A stretch of 64,000 nucleotides of DNA, taken from Ficedula albicollis (lineage: Eukaryota > Chordata > Aves > Passeriformes > Muscicapidae). The stretch spans positions 62,825,468-62,889,467 of the forward strand of contig NC_021675.1 of NCBI RefSeq assembly GCF_000247815.1, given 5' to 3'. The notes below the pieces were generated by a model, which had not been told where the DNA came from, searched no databases, and saw only the letters and a list, made by a program, of their open reading frames with translations. Of this stretch, positions 25,801 through 40,800 are shown in pieces. Each line of letters begins with the position of its first letter. Position 1 is the first letter of the stretch. Both the position numbers and the translations under genes were made by a program.

Positions 25801-28800
25801 CTTAATTAGAATGTTTGTGAATGTTTTGTTACTATTTAAAGTAGTTTAATTTGGTATAACAGGCTTTAAGAAGTTTGTAAGCCATTTTCTTCTTTCCCAC
25901 CATATCCTTGCAGGCATTTTTTTTTTTCTCTGCTCATTTTTTAGTCAAATTACTGGCTTTTAATGCTAGGAAACAGTTTTCTTTAATCCCTCAGAAGCTG
26001 CTTTTCTGCTTTTCTTTTAGGCTTGACCAGAAGCTTCCTACTTTCACCTTCTCACCATCTCAGATTGTTTAGTCAAGGGGCGGCAACTCACAGTCAAGTC
26101 CAACTTGTTACTTTTCCTTTTACCTTTGCCGTGTCCTGTACTCTTGGGAGTGCTGTGTGGAAAGTTTCATTACAGTTGTGATGTTAGGCAGAGGCAGCTG
26201 CAGCCTTCTCAGCCTTTATTCTTTGACTGCCCTCGTCTGCCACAAGGAGCATAGGATTGGGAAGGTGCTTGCAAGATCATCTTGTTGTTTCTCCCAGTGC
26301 CGGACATATTTTTCATTTTTGATTAGACTGCAAGCTCTTCAAGTCAGAAACTTCTCTGCCCATGTCAGGGCCCTGAGGGCACCAATAATCAGTTGCTGTG
26401 ACTAGTTGCAGTCATCACCCACACATTTTCTGCCCAGTGATTCAGGAGCTCTATTTCAGACTTTGTCTCCAGGGCTGTCTCTGTCCCCGTCTCTTGGATG
26501 GGCCTCAGACCTACATTGGAGGTTATGCTGTCTCCCAGCCTACACCATAGTGTTGTTTCCACTCCTTTCTCTGCCCCTGGCTCCTGCTGGTCCAGACTGG
26601 ACTGGAGTCCCTGAAGGGGTGTGTTGAGTCACCCTTGCCTTGTGTGGGCCTGTCAGTGGCCCTGTTGGCAGCACCTGCTCTGCCCAACCCATCAGATAAT
26701 GGGACACCCAGGCTGGTGAGGGCACTGCCTTTGCTGTGATCACCCTCAGCTCCTGGCTCCTTCCCCATGTGGAACAGCCCTTTTGTTTGCTGCATGCTGG
26801 CTTTGAAGTATTTGGCATGAAAGGGTGTTTTTATAGTGCTAGAAACACAGTGAAGGGAACTGTGTGTAATAAACTGCCAGTGTAAAGTTCTGTAAGATTT
26901 TCTACTCGGTTTTTTTGAGCTTTGAGTTATCACAAGTAGCTCTTCTCAACAAGGTGTTCAGTATCGATATTCTGCCTCCCTCCAAGTTGATGGGAGCAGA
27001 ACTTCTGGTCTGTCTCTCCTCTGCCTTTTAAAGCTTTGATAGCTGAACGATCTGAAACATATAACCCAGTTTTTCCTTTAGGGAAAAGCTGTGACAGCAA
27101 AGCATCTTTTGCCTGCTTGTTGAGAGTGTAGTGCAAATTAATAAGTCTGTGAAGCTAGAAATGGCAAGAGAAAAGAGGAATTAAAGATCACAGAAACTGT
27201 AGGCAGATTTCAAAAGGCTCTTGGAGTCTGTTGGAATCACTCCTACCTCTTAGGGTGCCTCACTAACAGCAGAGCTTAAGTCTTTCTTTCCATGATAAAA
27301 AGGAAAGAAAAACTAATTAAGTGTGACAGAATCAGGTTCAAACAATAAAAAAAGTCTTAAAAGAACTGTGACTATTAAAGACTGTGTTATCTCCACTTTA
27401 AGAGCAGAAAATGTATGTAGTTAGCAGGGAAACATTGGAGAATCGTCATTCCATAATAACCACTGAGTTTCAAACCCTTTCTCACCAGTGAAGTAACCAG
27501 GAAGTCATCCACTTTGTGCCTGTTACCCTGGTCTGGCTGTATTTGCCTCAGTTAAGTAACAATGCAAAGTTGGTGTTCTGAGAGTGGCATGGTTTCAGAG
27601 ACAAAGCTATTCTTCATAGCTGTGGTTTTACATTGAATTTCAAGTTTTTATCATACATAGTGTGATAGATCTCGAACAGCTTGGCTGTCTTTGTATTTAA
27701 GATGAAGGCAGCTAGCCTAATGATCCCTATCTTTTTATCTTTTCTTTTTAAGGTTTGATTGGCTCCATCTTTTCCCTCCTGCAGTTTTTCTCCTCGCCCC
27801 TCACCGGTGCTGTGTCAGACCACTGGGGCAGAAGGCCTGTCATCCTGGTGACAGTGGTATGTGTCACATGCTGGTCTTAGTCATGGCATCTTAATATTCA
27901 GTGGAAGGCACCATGGTCTTGTGCTTAGCACAGAAACTGAATTGTGGCAGTCACAGTTCAGCTCTAGAATTGAATTTTCTAGATCTGCTGGATGTTGACT
28001 CTTTCTTGCTAAGTCACTGCGCTATACTTCCAAGTTTGAGTGCTTAAACTGAACTTCCCAGACCCACAGCTGTGCACAGAAGACACCAAAAATACTTATC
28101 TGTTTCTGTCATTTTCCAAAATCCCTTTCCCCTGTGTATGGGAGAATGACTTCAGATGCTCTGTTGACAAATGTTAGACTTAATTCCTGTGTATTTTAGT
28201 TCATCAAGTGATTTATGAGGGCTGATCACTTCATGACCCATTCCACAGAGCCTGAGAATTGTTGGTTAGGAATATATAGCACTACAAGATGCATTTATTA
28301 TGAACATGAACATTCTTATTTTGAACTCGGATTTCTCTTGAATTTGGAAGCAAATGGAGTGGGGTGTACAAAAATGTTTTGTACCCAGGACTGGTTTAAC
28401 TTCCACAGAATTTTGCTCTTCTAATTTTGTTAGAAATATCACAATTACATGTAGTTTGTATGGACTTGTTTTTACTTGTTTCATATTGCTGTTCAAGACA
28501 TAGTGCAGTGTCAGTTTATTCAGCCATGTCTGTTACATGGGGTTTGGAGCAGCCATTGAAAAAAACAAAAAATGTAAATGTTTAGCTGGGAAATGAGCAG
28601 AAATTACATCAACTTTGCATTGCTTTGTAAAGAACCCTTTCTTGCTTCTGCAGATGGGTTTGATAGCATCATACTCACTCTGGGCTGCCTCTCGGACTTT
28701 TGGCGTTTTTCTTCTCTCCAGGATCATAGGTGGAATAAGCAAAGGGAATGTCAGCCTCTCCACAGCTATCATTGCTGACTTGCACTCTCCAAAGGCACGG

Positions 28801-31800
28801 AGCAAGGGCATGGTGAGTTGCACTTGTGGGGCACATGTTTAGTTTTAATAAACAACTTTTAATTGATTTTAGATGCTCAGTATGCCTTCCTAAGGTGTGT
28901 ATTCACTGGTCAAGTGAAAACATGACTTTACATTCTGCCTTGCTTCTGGAAAGGTGCCAGATCATATTCCTGGGAGCTCTTGGGCTTTTGCCAACGACCT
29001 TCACTTACAAGTGAAACACAGATGCTCTAGAGATGGAAGACTATCTTCCTTCAGTGTTAGAACTGTCACTCCTGCTGGTAACTTCAATTCTGATTATAAT
29101 AGCTTAGAAATCAAAAGGTCTTTTGGCCCAGTTTTGGCAGCTGGAAGCCAGTTACAGGGCAAGCCCTTTTCCTCACCTTCCCCAGCTGTGGAAGCGCAGC
29201 ACAGTGTGCTCCTGCCTTTCCTGCATGCTGCACTGGCTTCGGGATCTGAGCTCAGTGGGTAAAGGATGTGACATTTGGCTGACTGAGAAGTATGAGCAGC
29301 TGCCCTACCCACTTCCAGAAGGCAGTGGCCCAGATGGAAACACCCTGCAGGCTGAACTTGGCCTGTGAATTACCAGTTATATCTTTTATCCTATAAAAAC
29401 CTTAGAGGCCCAGACCTCTCATAACAGATTGTTATAACCTGCTACAGAGGACTCTGCTTATTGGGAGGGGAAGGCTTTAGATTTCACTGTGATAGCTAAT
29501 GAATCTTCCAAGCAAATTATTATAATCCTGGTGAGCCAAAATGCATTTTTATTTGTGGAGAGGTAGCATTACAGCACTAGTAAATAAAATGGGTCAGGGC
29601 CTATTTTTAGGGCCTTGAGAGTAAATCAGTTGTGCAACATGGCTCACATCCACATGACTTGTGTTCTTTTCTATTCCAAAGCAAAGTAGGCATGTTCATT
29701 CTGCTTTCTGGGAGGCAAACAGCATCTGACTGAAGCTATTCCCAAACAGTGATGGGCCACTGCAAGTTCCTGCCACTTCCCTGACTGCACAGAAAACAGA
29801 ATTGGATATTTGGAAACAGCAGGCTTTTCACACTTCATGCTTTTTGCTGTTCACTCCCTGCATCCTCAGGGTGATTGGGTTCTGTACCTGGTTAATCCAG
29901 ATAGTTTCAGAACCTGAAAAAACTGCTGTCTAAAATTCTCTGTCTGTGTTCACTTTATCCCTGCAGGCCATGATTGGTGTTGCTTTCTCCCTGGGCTTCA
30001 CCCTGGGCCCCATGATGGGTGCTTACCTTGCCATGCAGACAGAGAAGGGAGAAGTCTTCTACCTTCGTTCAGCACTGTCAGCACTCGTGTTTTCTGTGGC
30101 TGATTTGATTTTTATCTTCCTCCTTCTTCCAGAGACGCTTCCCAAGGAAAAACGGGTAAATGGAGCATCAGTCTCAAGATCTGTTTTTTCTGTAAAAATA
30201 GGATTTTAGAATTGTTGAAATAGCAGAAACAGTGAAGAACAGCCTTAGCCAGTGTCTCAGAAATTTAGCTCATTCCTGGGATTAGGTTTGTGTCTGGTGT
30301 CAAAGCAGTTGTATGATCATTGACTCATAGAATATTTTGGTTTGGAAGGGACCTTAAAGATCACCTATTTCTAACCCCCCTGCCACAGGCAGGGACACCT
30401 TCCACTAGACCAGATTGATCAAAACCTCATCCAGCTTGACCTTGAACACTCTCAGGGATGGTCCCATCTCCTAGCCCAGTGTAATATAAGAGCTTTATAG
30501 TTAACATGACTGCTTCATTGCTGGTTTTGGTGTGTTAGGTTTAAATTTCTCAAAACCTAATGTGAACATGGGAAGGAGACTGTGGAATTTAAATATGACC
30601 ACAAGGATTCCTTGGAGAAGAATTTCAGCAAATCATAAAAGTAAATGCATCAGAGACTGGGTTTTCTTTGATTTAGCCAGTGTATGTTAGAAGTTTTCTT
30701 ACTATTATCTTGTATTTGCTTGAATATTTTCAACACTAAACGAACAAATTATTTTTTTCTGAACTGTTCTGTCTTCTACAGATAGAAAATATCTACATGT
30801 GCTAAAATTCAGTGACTGATTTGATTTGTGGGGCTGAACATTTATTAACATTATAATTTAATGTTGTGTGATTGGACTTTGTCCAAGGTATGTCTGATTA
30901 AAAGTCTCTTAGAACAGTCTCCTTTGTAGAGGGAGAGAGGGGGAATTCAGCCCTGGGTATCTGCACTTGATTTGAGGCTTTCACTGGATTGGGTCTTTGC
31001 TGTGATCCCTGGTTTCTAGGCAGCACTCAGTTTTTGGAGCATGCTTGGTCTCTGGATAGCCAAAGCCATTTGACACAGAGAACTGTTCAGGAAACTTTTA
31101 TCTGCAATGATCCTACCAGGGCAAAACCTTCCCTGAGTGTTTCCCAGCAGGTTGTGTCCCATGTGAAATCTGTTGCTTACACTATGTTCCCAAGCACTAC
31201 AGCTATATTATTTTCATTTAACAACTCTTCCATGTGTCATCTGTTCCTCTTTCCTATTTGGCTGTTTCTAAACCTTCCAGATAAAATCCTGTTCTTAGTT
31301 AGAGCTGCACACTCTGGGAAAGTGGCAACATGGTGACATAGGGAAGTGTTGCAGAGCAAATCTGTATTCTATAAACAATTCCTCATCTGCTGTAGAGTGA
31401 TTAAATGGCTTCAGTGCCTTTTAGGATCATGTGATGACTGAATAGATCCCTCCCCCTTTTATTGTCCTCTTGAAAGTTCTGGTCAGCTGGTCTGTATTAG
31501 CCAACACCACTGAATTTTGGTAAGGAAAGGAGCTCTCTGTCACTGCTTTTAGGGCTCTGCCCCTGTACAGCAGTGGGTGCTGCAGTGAGGTGCTGCTCAG
31601 AGCCAGGTCCCAGTCACACAAAGCACACAGAGTGTTTGGCTGCTCATGAGAGGGTGGTCTAGGGCTCCTTGTGGTTGGTGTCATTGCTCATGTGCTGTCA
31701 GCCTCCATCTGGGCATGTGATCCATGTGTTCCAGCATATTTGTAATTTCAGTTATTAGGCTGCTCTGCTCTCTTCTTTGGTAATCCCTCCCACTTTCTGG

Positions 31801-34800
31801 ATGGGAGTGAGCAGTTTTCTTGGCCTGTGGATGACAGAGGAAGGGCAGGTATGCTGGCTGCCTTTCTGGAACTTGGCTGTGCTGAGCTGGAGCAGGTGCT
31901 CCCACAAGTATAGGAGTGGAATATGTTGGAAGGACAGAGCTGTAAAAAGAGGGGAAATCATCATGATAAATGGCAGGAGGATGTGCCAGTGGGATCAGAC
32001 ATCTGTTTCCTTGAAGTTTGCTGTGTTCTCATTATACCCTTGTTTCTCTATCAGTCTGCTTTTCACAGGAGAGTGTTTCATGTTGATTCATGTCATAATT
32101 AACTTGTAGGAAGGGAAAATGGAGGGGGACAGGAAACAAAGATACGTTTTCATCCAAAGAGAACAGCACTTTTACTCTCTTCCTTCCTCTTTTTGTCAGC
32201 TGTTCCACGAGTTGATCAGGTGAAGAGAGTCAGACACTGGCCTTATGGTAGCCAAAACAGCTCCTGCATGACCTGACTGGGAGAAGGCAAGAATAGGAAG
32301 GTCTTGTGTGGAATCTGTCCCCTTTAAAAGCTTTTGATGAGTTAATTTTTAGCTAAGCTAGCCATGACCAAGGCTGCCTAGTTGGAGGGAAATTCTTACA
32401 ACTCTTTTTTTTCTGGACTGTGTGTAGGGCTGTGCAGTATCAGTAGCAGACTTGTGGAAAGACAAAGCTGTGCTCTGTGCATACTAAACACTGGTTTGGA
32501 AGGTGAAGCTGCAGCTTGGCAGGCCCAGGCTGCATTCCTGATGTGGACTGACTCTGCCTTCCAGACCTGTTACTGAGTCTCTCTGCATTAGAGGAAAACA
32601 GAATGAGCCAAGACACTCTGAAAAATGCCTGCCATTCAAGGTGACTTTTGGGGTGATCATGAAGTAAAATTGAGCAATTATGGAATAATGAATCATAAGC
32701 ATAGAAATTAAATACAAGTTAGATGTTGCAGCGTTTGAACCTGTGAAGAAACTAAACTACTAAACTTCGTGCTGCTGCTGGTACTGACTGAAATTGGCAA
32801 TGTATATTTTTGAAGGATGGTGAAACCTGTAGCCAGTTTTAGGACAATGTTTTCATTCTGGATCAGGAGATTAAATCATTTCTAGGGACAATGTTTTCAT
32901 TCAGGATCGGGAGATTAAATCATTTCTAGACCATTGTTTCTATGGCAAAGATAGAAAAAAAATGAAAAAAATTATGTGCACAGTTTTAGGACAATGTTTT
33001 CATTCTGGATCAGGAGATTAAATCATTTCTAGACCATTGTTTCTATGGCAAAGATAGAAAAAACTGAAAAAAATTATGTGCATGCGCACAAACACACCTA
33101 CATTAAAAAAATCTAGTAGTTATGAATATTTCATAAAACACTTTAGATTTTAAACTAAAATCAGCTTTGTGCAAAGTTGGTTGGCATCCAGTCATGGATA
33201 ATAATTCAAAACAGGTACAAGCTACAGGGTATTTTTATTACTGGCAAAAATGCTTGCAGGGAGTTGCTGTGCCCAGATTCTGTGCTGTAGTGCAAATCCC
33301 ACCATACCAACACATGCAGGAACTGGGGATTGCCACAGGCCAGCTTCAGGAAATCCTCTTAGACTTCTCAACAGAGTGAGCAAACTTCTTGGGTGTGACT
33401 GTTTACCATCTGCAATCAATGCAGTGGGAGGGAGAATAAATATCCCAGTATGTTCTGTGTGAATCAGCAGCTTCATGGCTTCAGACCAGCCCAGTCTATT
33501 GAACTGGTTGCTGTTGTGAGACTAATGGGCTCCAGGCTCTGCTGTCGGGCTCTCAGAAGCTCTGACTATCAGAACAAGGCAGAGGTCAGGTTAGTACCAT
33601 ATTGGAGGTTGATTTGTTTACAGCTTCATTAAATCCAGCCCATAATGAGTCCCCAGGTCATGCACTGAGATTAAATTCCACTGATAATCTCTTCTCTCAA
33701 AGGGACAATATCTCCCTCCCTGCCTATCTGGGAAGAGAAGAAAGCTCATCAAATAAAGCTTGTGCGGTGCTTTGAAGGCAGGAAATATTATGTGTGATTA
33801 TTCAGGATTCTTGAGTGTCTTATCTCTGCCTGTGACTGTTGTGTAAAATGACAGGCTAAATTCTACTCTAAAAAAATTGTTTCCCTAAAAATGTAGGGAA
33901 TTTGATTTCTAATCATTTAGACGTTATTTCTTTTAGTGGTTTCTTTAATTTTCTGTATTTTAGAATTAAAAAGAAACCAAATAAAAATGTAAATTATCTG
34001 TAGATGGAAGAATAAGCATGAGATGGAAGAAAAAGTGCCTGTGGGTAAGGAGCAGCGAGAATGCCACTAGGTGCATAATTAGGTTGAGATGTACACAGAT
34101 GTACAAGGCTCAGACGTGTTACAAAATATATCTTCCTCTTTAAAAAGCCACCCATTGTGGCTGGGCAGAATCTCCTTGGAAATTTCTCTAAAATATCTCA
34201 AAAAGATCTCTGTAAAAATTACATTTTCCTTCTCTTCCCCAGGAGGTGTCACTGGCTGGCTAAAATAGCAACCATTGCCAGAACAGACCAGTGTTTGATG
34301 TGCTGCACATACTGGTCTCAGATTTGTAGCACAAGAGCAAATCCTCAGCTTCCTGTGAGCTTGCAGGCAGATGTGCCATTATCTTCCCAGTAAATGTTCT
34401 TTGGACATGAGTGATGATGCAAAAGGTGAGCCAAATAAAGCCACCTTGAAGGCTATGGAGAAAAGCCACTTCTGCTTTGTAAGAACTCAGAGAAGAATTT
34501 TTTGTCTTCAGTGAAGTGTGCTATCAGTGCTCTACCACTGGCACCAGTTGTGGATTCAGAAAGTCGGGGTTGTTACTGGGGCCCACTCAAATCCCAATGC
34601 CAGGTGCCTTGTTTGATCTCAGATGATTTGTGTAGGTCTAGAGGCACATTTGGTGGTTACTGTCAGTTCCTAGCAGTGGTTATTACATTAGGCTTTTAAA
34701 TAAACCTCTTTCTGTCTTTGATCAGGTCCCTTCTGTGACATCTGGATTTCAGGCAGCAGTTGACTTGCTCAGTCCTTTGGCTTTATTTCAGTTTTCTGCA

Positions 34801-37800
34801 GTCACCCGAGGAAAGGAATCCCCTTCAGAGCAGAGTAAGTGTCAGATGGCTTTTTACAATAATGCTCTGTCTTTTTGTGTGTGGCATTGGTCTCTAAGTG
34901 AAAACTGTACTCTAACCATTCCAGAAACAGGACTCTGTTTACTCATTTAAAACCCACTTTAATTATGATCAGGCAATCAGAAGTTCCACTGGACCTTGGT
35001 CCTTTTATTCCTAAAATATATTTTGAAGACGAGTGTTTTGAAGATTTCTGACTTGATACTTGTGTTTTCCTCAGCCACTGGCTGTAGTAAGTGAAGTGAC
35101 ACTTAAAGACAGATCAAGGCATGAGCAAGGGAGATGTGAGTTTGCTTATTCAATCTGCAAACCAGGAACTTCAGACTGGAATTTTATTTCCCAATTCACG
35201 ACTTGGAGATGTAGGATTCTGTACATCTCTGTAGGACTCATTTTGTGACATGTCTTGTATGGATATTTAAAATGAGCATCTGAGGTGAGAGCATTTCCCT
35301 GTACAGTTGATAAATGCTGCTCTTCTGTTGTGGTTTTATTGTCAAGCTTTGCTTGGAAAACACCACCATCTTTCTCTCCCCACCTCCCACCCCCTTGGTG
35401 TTTGTTTGGGTTTTATGTTTTTTCAGATCTTCAGAATCTCAAAATTTTGGGCCTGGCCTACTTCCTGTACCTCTTCCTGTTTTCTGGCTTGGAGTACACA
35501 CTGAGTTTTCTCACTCACCAGAGATTCCACTTCAGCAGGTATTGCAATAAAGGTTGTATATTTTGACTAGGATATTTTCCAAAATCTCAGTTTAAGGTCT
35601 CTTTGTGTGTTTTCAAGAGAGGCTTTCTGACATTAGTAAAACCACTCAGTAAAGCCACCTCTGTGTTTGGTGGTATTTGGGCTTTGTGAGAAGAATTTAT
35701 GCAATACAGGCACGATATTTATCATGAAAGAAAGTACTCAACCTACAACTTTTAAAAGCTAGGGAATATAAAAACCTAACATTAAATTAAAGCTCCTGAA
35801 ATAGGTACAGCTGTGCTAGTTATATTGATTATAGTAAAACCTTTTCTTGCTCAGAAGAGTTTTTGGGTATCAGGACAAATCTTGAAGCTCAAAGAGGCGA
35901 AGGATGGGGGAATATCTGGGTGATGATATTTGCTCATCAGCAAATTCTGCATGGCATATTGTGTGCAGTCATGTCACAGAGCCTGATTTCCTGTAGTTAA
36001 CCACCAGAGAAGAAAGAGAACAGAATCCACCAACAGCTCAGCTTGAAATACTTTCCCTGCCAGCTCATAGGAAGAATTCCAGCCAGGAATGTGAACGTGC
36101 AACTTGATTCCTGTGCATGTCCTTCCCTTTGAGTAATTCTCCGGGGGTTGTCTCATCTTTCTCTGTCTGTCTTTCATTACAGTTTGTGGTTTAACTAATC
36201 CTGTGTGTCTAGGAGAGGTTTTGTAGTGCACTGAGCTTGGTTGTGTCCTGTGCATTCAGGGCAGTCCTCAGTGAGCTGCAGAGCTGTGTGCCAGCAGTGC
36301 AGTCTGAGGCAGTTTGTTGTGGAGGTGAGACTCTTCAGTTGAGAATATTCACATAATTCAGTCAGTAAGAGAGGGGAAAGGGAAGATTGAAGAAAATTGA
36401 AGTGTGAAGTGAGTGATGTCTCAGACTGCCCAGTGTGACACAGGAACTCCATCACTCTGTGACCTCCATGAGTTGCACCTTGGAAACCAACATGTGCCAT
36501 GCCCATGGCACAGATTTTGGCAGCACAGAGTCATTTATGTGCCCATGCCCATGGCACAGATTTTGGCAGCACAGGGTCATTGATGTGTTGAGTCTTTGTG
36601 GGCACCCCACAAACCCTGACCTAGCCCGCAGCACTTGCCAGCATTGTCCCGTCTATACAAGAAGACCTTAGAGTTTTCCCTTGTTGCTCTCTACTTGCCA
36701 AGGCTGCTGGTGGTGCTGTGAGAGCTCTGCAGTGCTGTGTGAGCCCCAGAGGTTTCTTGTCTCCCTTGCTCAGGGGAGGGTTGGTGGATCCCAGGGCAGA
36801 ATGCTCCGTGTGTGACTCCCTAATCTGTGCTTTTGCCTCCCTTCCAGCATGCAGCAGGGCAAGATGTTTTTCTTTATTGGAATAACAATGGCTGTGATCC
36901 AGGGAGGCTATGCTCGCCGAATCAAGCCAGGAAATGAAATCAGAGCTGTAAAAAGGGTAAAAAAAGATCAATATTTCTTTTTCTTTCCCCCCCACAAATC
37001 TGATATGGTAATTTTCAGTCTGAAGTGCAGTGAAGGGTAGCTGGAGGTTGTAACTGTATTTGTCCAATCAAAAGAAATTTCTGTCTCATCTATCCAGCTA
37101 AATGACTTCTCAAAACTGTTGTTGGGCACTTATCTGTCTAACTAAACCTTGGAACTCTTAGAGCTCTTTTTTATGATATGAGCAACAATACTATTGAAAC
37201 TTTGTGTTCTTCAATTGCAGTGAGGAATGAGAACAGATTGTCCATCTGTGCAGTTAGGTAAAATATTGTGAAGAGTATGCTTTATTTCAGTGATTTCTCT
37301 TGCAGTGTAGAAACTACTAAAGCTGCTTCAGGGCTGATCTCTGACTTTCTGGGAAATTATTTTCAATCTGGTTATCTTTGTGCTTGACAGGCTTTCCCAA
37401 GAGTATATTTCCCTGCTGGGCAGGGAGAAATAGATTATTTTTCCAGTCTTTGGTTTGTGATCATCAGTATTACACGTAACAAAAGCATGTCTCAATGTTC
37501 AGGCTGAGGTTTCACTGACAGGAGTGTACATTCCTTTGTTTTGCTTGGCTCTTTCCTCACAGAGGTGCTGCAGCTGCTGTGCTGGGGTGACAGGAACAGC
37601 TCCCTGCAATTCATACAGCTGTGGGGACAGTAGATGTGTTGAGTCCTTTACATTTGTGTGTGGAACTAAACAAAGCACTACCTTGGTTCCTTGGCAATAG
37701 GTTTGCTTTCACTGTTAGAGCCTTGATTAATGTATTTTACATTATTTTGAGGCCAGTGTGATTTCAGTGGTGGCAGGGTAGATTTCCAAACCATTGCATT

Positions 37801-40800
37801 CCAGGGAATTGACTCAGCTTCCCTTAAAATTATTTCTGCTGGTGAAACAATCTCCACCCTGATCTCTGGCAGGCAAACTCGATGTCAGGCTGGTGGTGTC
37901 ACGTTTCCCTGTGGATGAACATCAGCTGTGCTGCTTCATCCCCCACATCAGCTTCCCCCGTGTGCTCTGTCAGCCTGCTGTGTTTGCTGGCACTGCACTG
38001 CCCTTTGCACCTCTCATTTATATTCTCCTTCCCCAGCCCTGGACTAGGACGTGCAGTTACCTCAAACACTCATTTGTGGGCTGATGGCTCCTCATGAGCA
38101 CCCTGTCCACTCTGTGAGACCCCCAGCCCTGGGGCACTCTTCTGCACCTTTTTCCTCTCTTATGCCAGCTCAGGAGATGAAGAGTTAAAGCCAGATTTCT
38201 GTCCAGATCAACACAGAAAAAGAGATAAAATCCCCCCAAAACGACAGATGTGTAGAGAGAGAATTTGCATGTGGTGTGCAATCAGTGATAGTGAGAGGGA
38301 ACAGAAAAGTTCATTGTGCTGGTATGCGGGGCCATCCAGGTGACTTTGAAATGTCTGCGTGGGAAGAAAGGGCTTTCAGCTTGTACTTGTGTGCTGTCCC
38401 ATCCCGGAAGGGAGCTGGCAGGACACCTAGAGTTAGGCTTTAACAAGCAGGGCTCAGATGTAACCGTGTGACTCATTCCTTTTGCAGGCTATTATGTTGC
38501 TGATTCCAGCGTTCTTGTTAATTGGATGGGCTGCAAATGTGACCATGCTGAGTGCTGGACTGTTGCTGTACTCCTTCGGTGAGCTGTTCAAAAGGCACTG
38601 CAAACTAAGCACAAATGGTTTTTCTTCACGTATTTATTCATACTGTTAAAAAATATGCAGTTCTAATTTCAAACTACAAGTAACAGAAAGTTGACACTTG
38701 GGTTTATGAAATGTGAATGGAACAGGGTCTGGTTTTTTTTCTAGTGCTGTTTGTATCACAGGAAGTTGTCATGGTGGTATTTGGAAGCATCCTGTTGTGC
38801 TCCTGTTGGCCTGTCTCACTGTGGAGCTCTTGAGGATTTTCTTTTCACCCCCTCTTAGCAGACCTAGAAGAAAAGTATTCACTAAATACTCAGCTCAAGA
38901 AAAAAAGGGAGACATGGAATCTCTGTATCTGAGTGGTGTTGCATTATTTCTTAGGCTGGAGACCTGCACACTCTGAGGATGTTCGGGCTGGGTGAGATGA
39001 GGGTCAGATGGTTTCAGTGTGTGCATAATTCTCTTCTGCCAACCTAAGCAGTTGTTCAGGGAAACAGTAATGAATGAAGTTAGATCCATCTATTGGATGT
39101 CTAAAAAGAGATTTCAGATAATACTTACCAATGCTGCTAACTATTGTTAAGCAGCTCCATATATGACTTATTACAAAAGTGGACTTCTCTTTTGCAAGCT
39201 TGATTTAGGAGTAAATTGTAAACCACAAAATGCACCTATTGAGCCTATTATTTGTCTGGGGCCAGCTGTGTGTTTGGCAGGTGAGGAGTGAGAGGGGATG
39301 TTCATTATGTTTAACTATATTTGAGTCTTCCTTGGCCCCTTTCTGTGCAGATGACTCCATCTCTTCCCAGTTAAGCCAGCTAGAAATGCCCCTGGGGGGT
39401 TCTCTTCCTCCTGCTGCCCAACAGTTTAACCTGCAGTTAAAGCAACTTAGATCATTCCTGCCCTTCCCTTCCCTTCCCTTCCCTTCCCTTCCCTTCCCTT
39501 CCCTTCCCTTCCCTTCCCTTCCCTTCCCTTCCCTTCCCTTCCCTTCCCTTCCCTTCCCTTCCCTTCCCTTCCCTTCCCTTCCCTTCCCTTCCCTTCCCTT
39601 CCCTTCCCTTCCCTTCCCTTCCCTTCCCTTCCCTTCCCTTCCCTTCCCTTCCCTTCCCTTCCCTTCCCTTCCCTTCCCTTCCCTTCCCTTCCCTTCCCTT
39701 CCCTTCCCTTCCCTTCCCTTCCCTTCCCTTCCCTTCCCTTCCCTTCCCTTCCCTTCCCTTCCCTTCCCTTCCCTTCCCTTCCCTTCCCTTCCCTTCCCTT
39801 CCCTTCCCTTCCCTTCCCTTCCCTTCCCTTCCCTTCCCTTCCCTTCCCTTCCCTTCCCTTCCCTTCCCTTCCCTTCCCTTCCCTTCCCTTCCCTTCCCTT
39901 CCCTTCCCTTCCCTTCCCTTCCCTTCCCTTCCCTTCCCTTCCCTTCCCTTCCCTTCCCTTCCCTTCCCTTCCCTTCCCTTCCCTTCCCTTCCCTTCCCTT
40001 CCCCTTTATAAGTTTGAGGCACTTCTTTCTTGGCAGAAAAGGCCCCTATTTCAGTTTGAGGGCAGTGATTGCTGAACAACTCTTGGCTTTTGTGTCCAAA
40101 AAATCTTGTAACCTTTTCTTCTTGGACATGACTGTCTTCTTTCCCAGGAGAGCCTGTAGCTGCCTCTCCTCCCTGAGTGTAGTGCACTGCCTGCACAGGG
40201 ACAGTGTCACTCTGGGTACAACCTCACTGTCTGTTTGGAACAGGAGCATTCCCTGCTCCATCTGATAAGAGCAGAGTGATTTGGAAAGCTGCCAGCTGGC
40301 TGATCTGCTCTGTCCATCCCTGTCCCCTGGGCTCACACAGTGAGGGATGCTAATGTGGAACATCTGCTGAGAGCACTCACAGCTCTGGGCTCTTCCTGCA
40401 GGTTGGCTTGGAGGGGGTGTTCCCCTCACTGAACTGGATTGAACCTGGTGACTCAGTGGTGGTGGAGTGCCCAGAGCTCAGCAGATTTCTCTGCAGCAGG
40501 AACGAATTTGGGCCACGTTTGTCACTGTTGTTCTTGTCTGTTCTGAGCTTTGCTGTTCACTGATGTCTCTTGTGTGGATTTTTCCAGCTGCAGCCATTGT
40601 GATCCCGTGTTTGTCAGCAGTGGTGTCAGGCTATGGTGAGTGTCCTTCCTGTTCTGACTGCCTGCCCTTGGCCACACCACTGACCTTTGTATTGACTTGG
40701 CTCAAATTATACAGAACTGACCTTGAGCTGAGTGAAGCATCAACAGGAACAGCTGTGGATCTATCTCAGGCCCTTCTGCAGGGGAGCACAGGGAACCACC

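Larger units (their letters stand above)
30156..34725 (+). other. MFSD10 intron 5: one CR1 fragment and a compound duplication, otherwise featureless
   Basis: The 4.6 kb intron contains the CR1 3' end at 30325-30482 and the 44/103-bp tandem repeats at 32842-33091. I recognise nothing else. Confidence 0.65.

Noticed and set aside
32842..33091. Regularly spaced repeats considered as a CRISPR-like array
   Set aside because: Only three copies, unequal spacing, no unique spacers, and a vertebrate intron context; this is a tandem duplication.
39230..40196. FPSLP / REGKG repeat proteins over the CCCTT array
   Set aside because: A 5-bp repeat without stops gives an endless frame on both strands; the array lies in an MFSD10 intron and the frames have no exon signals.
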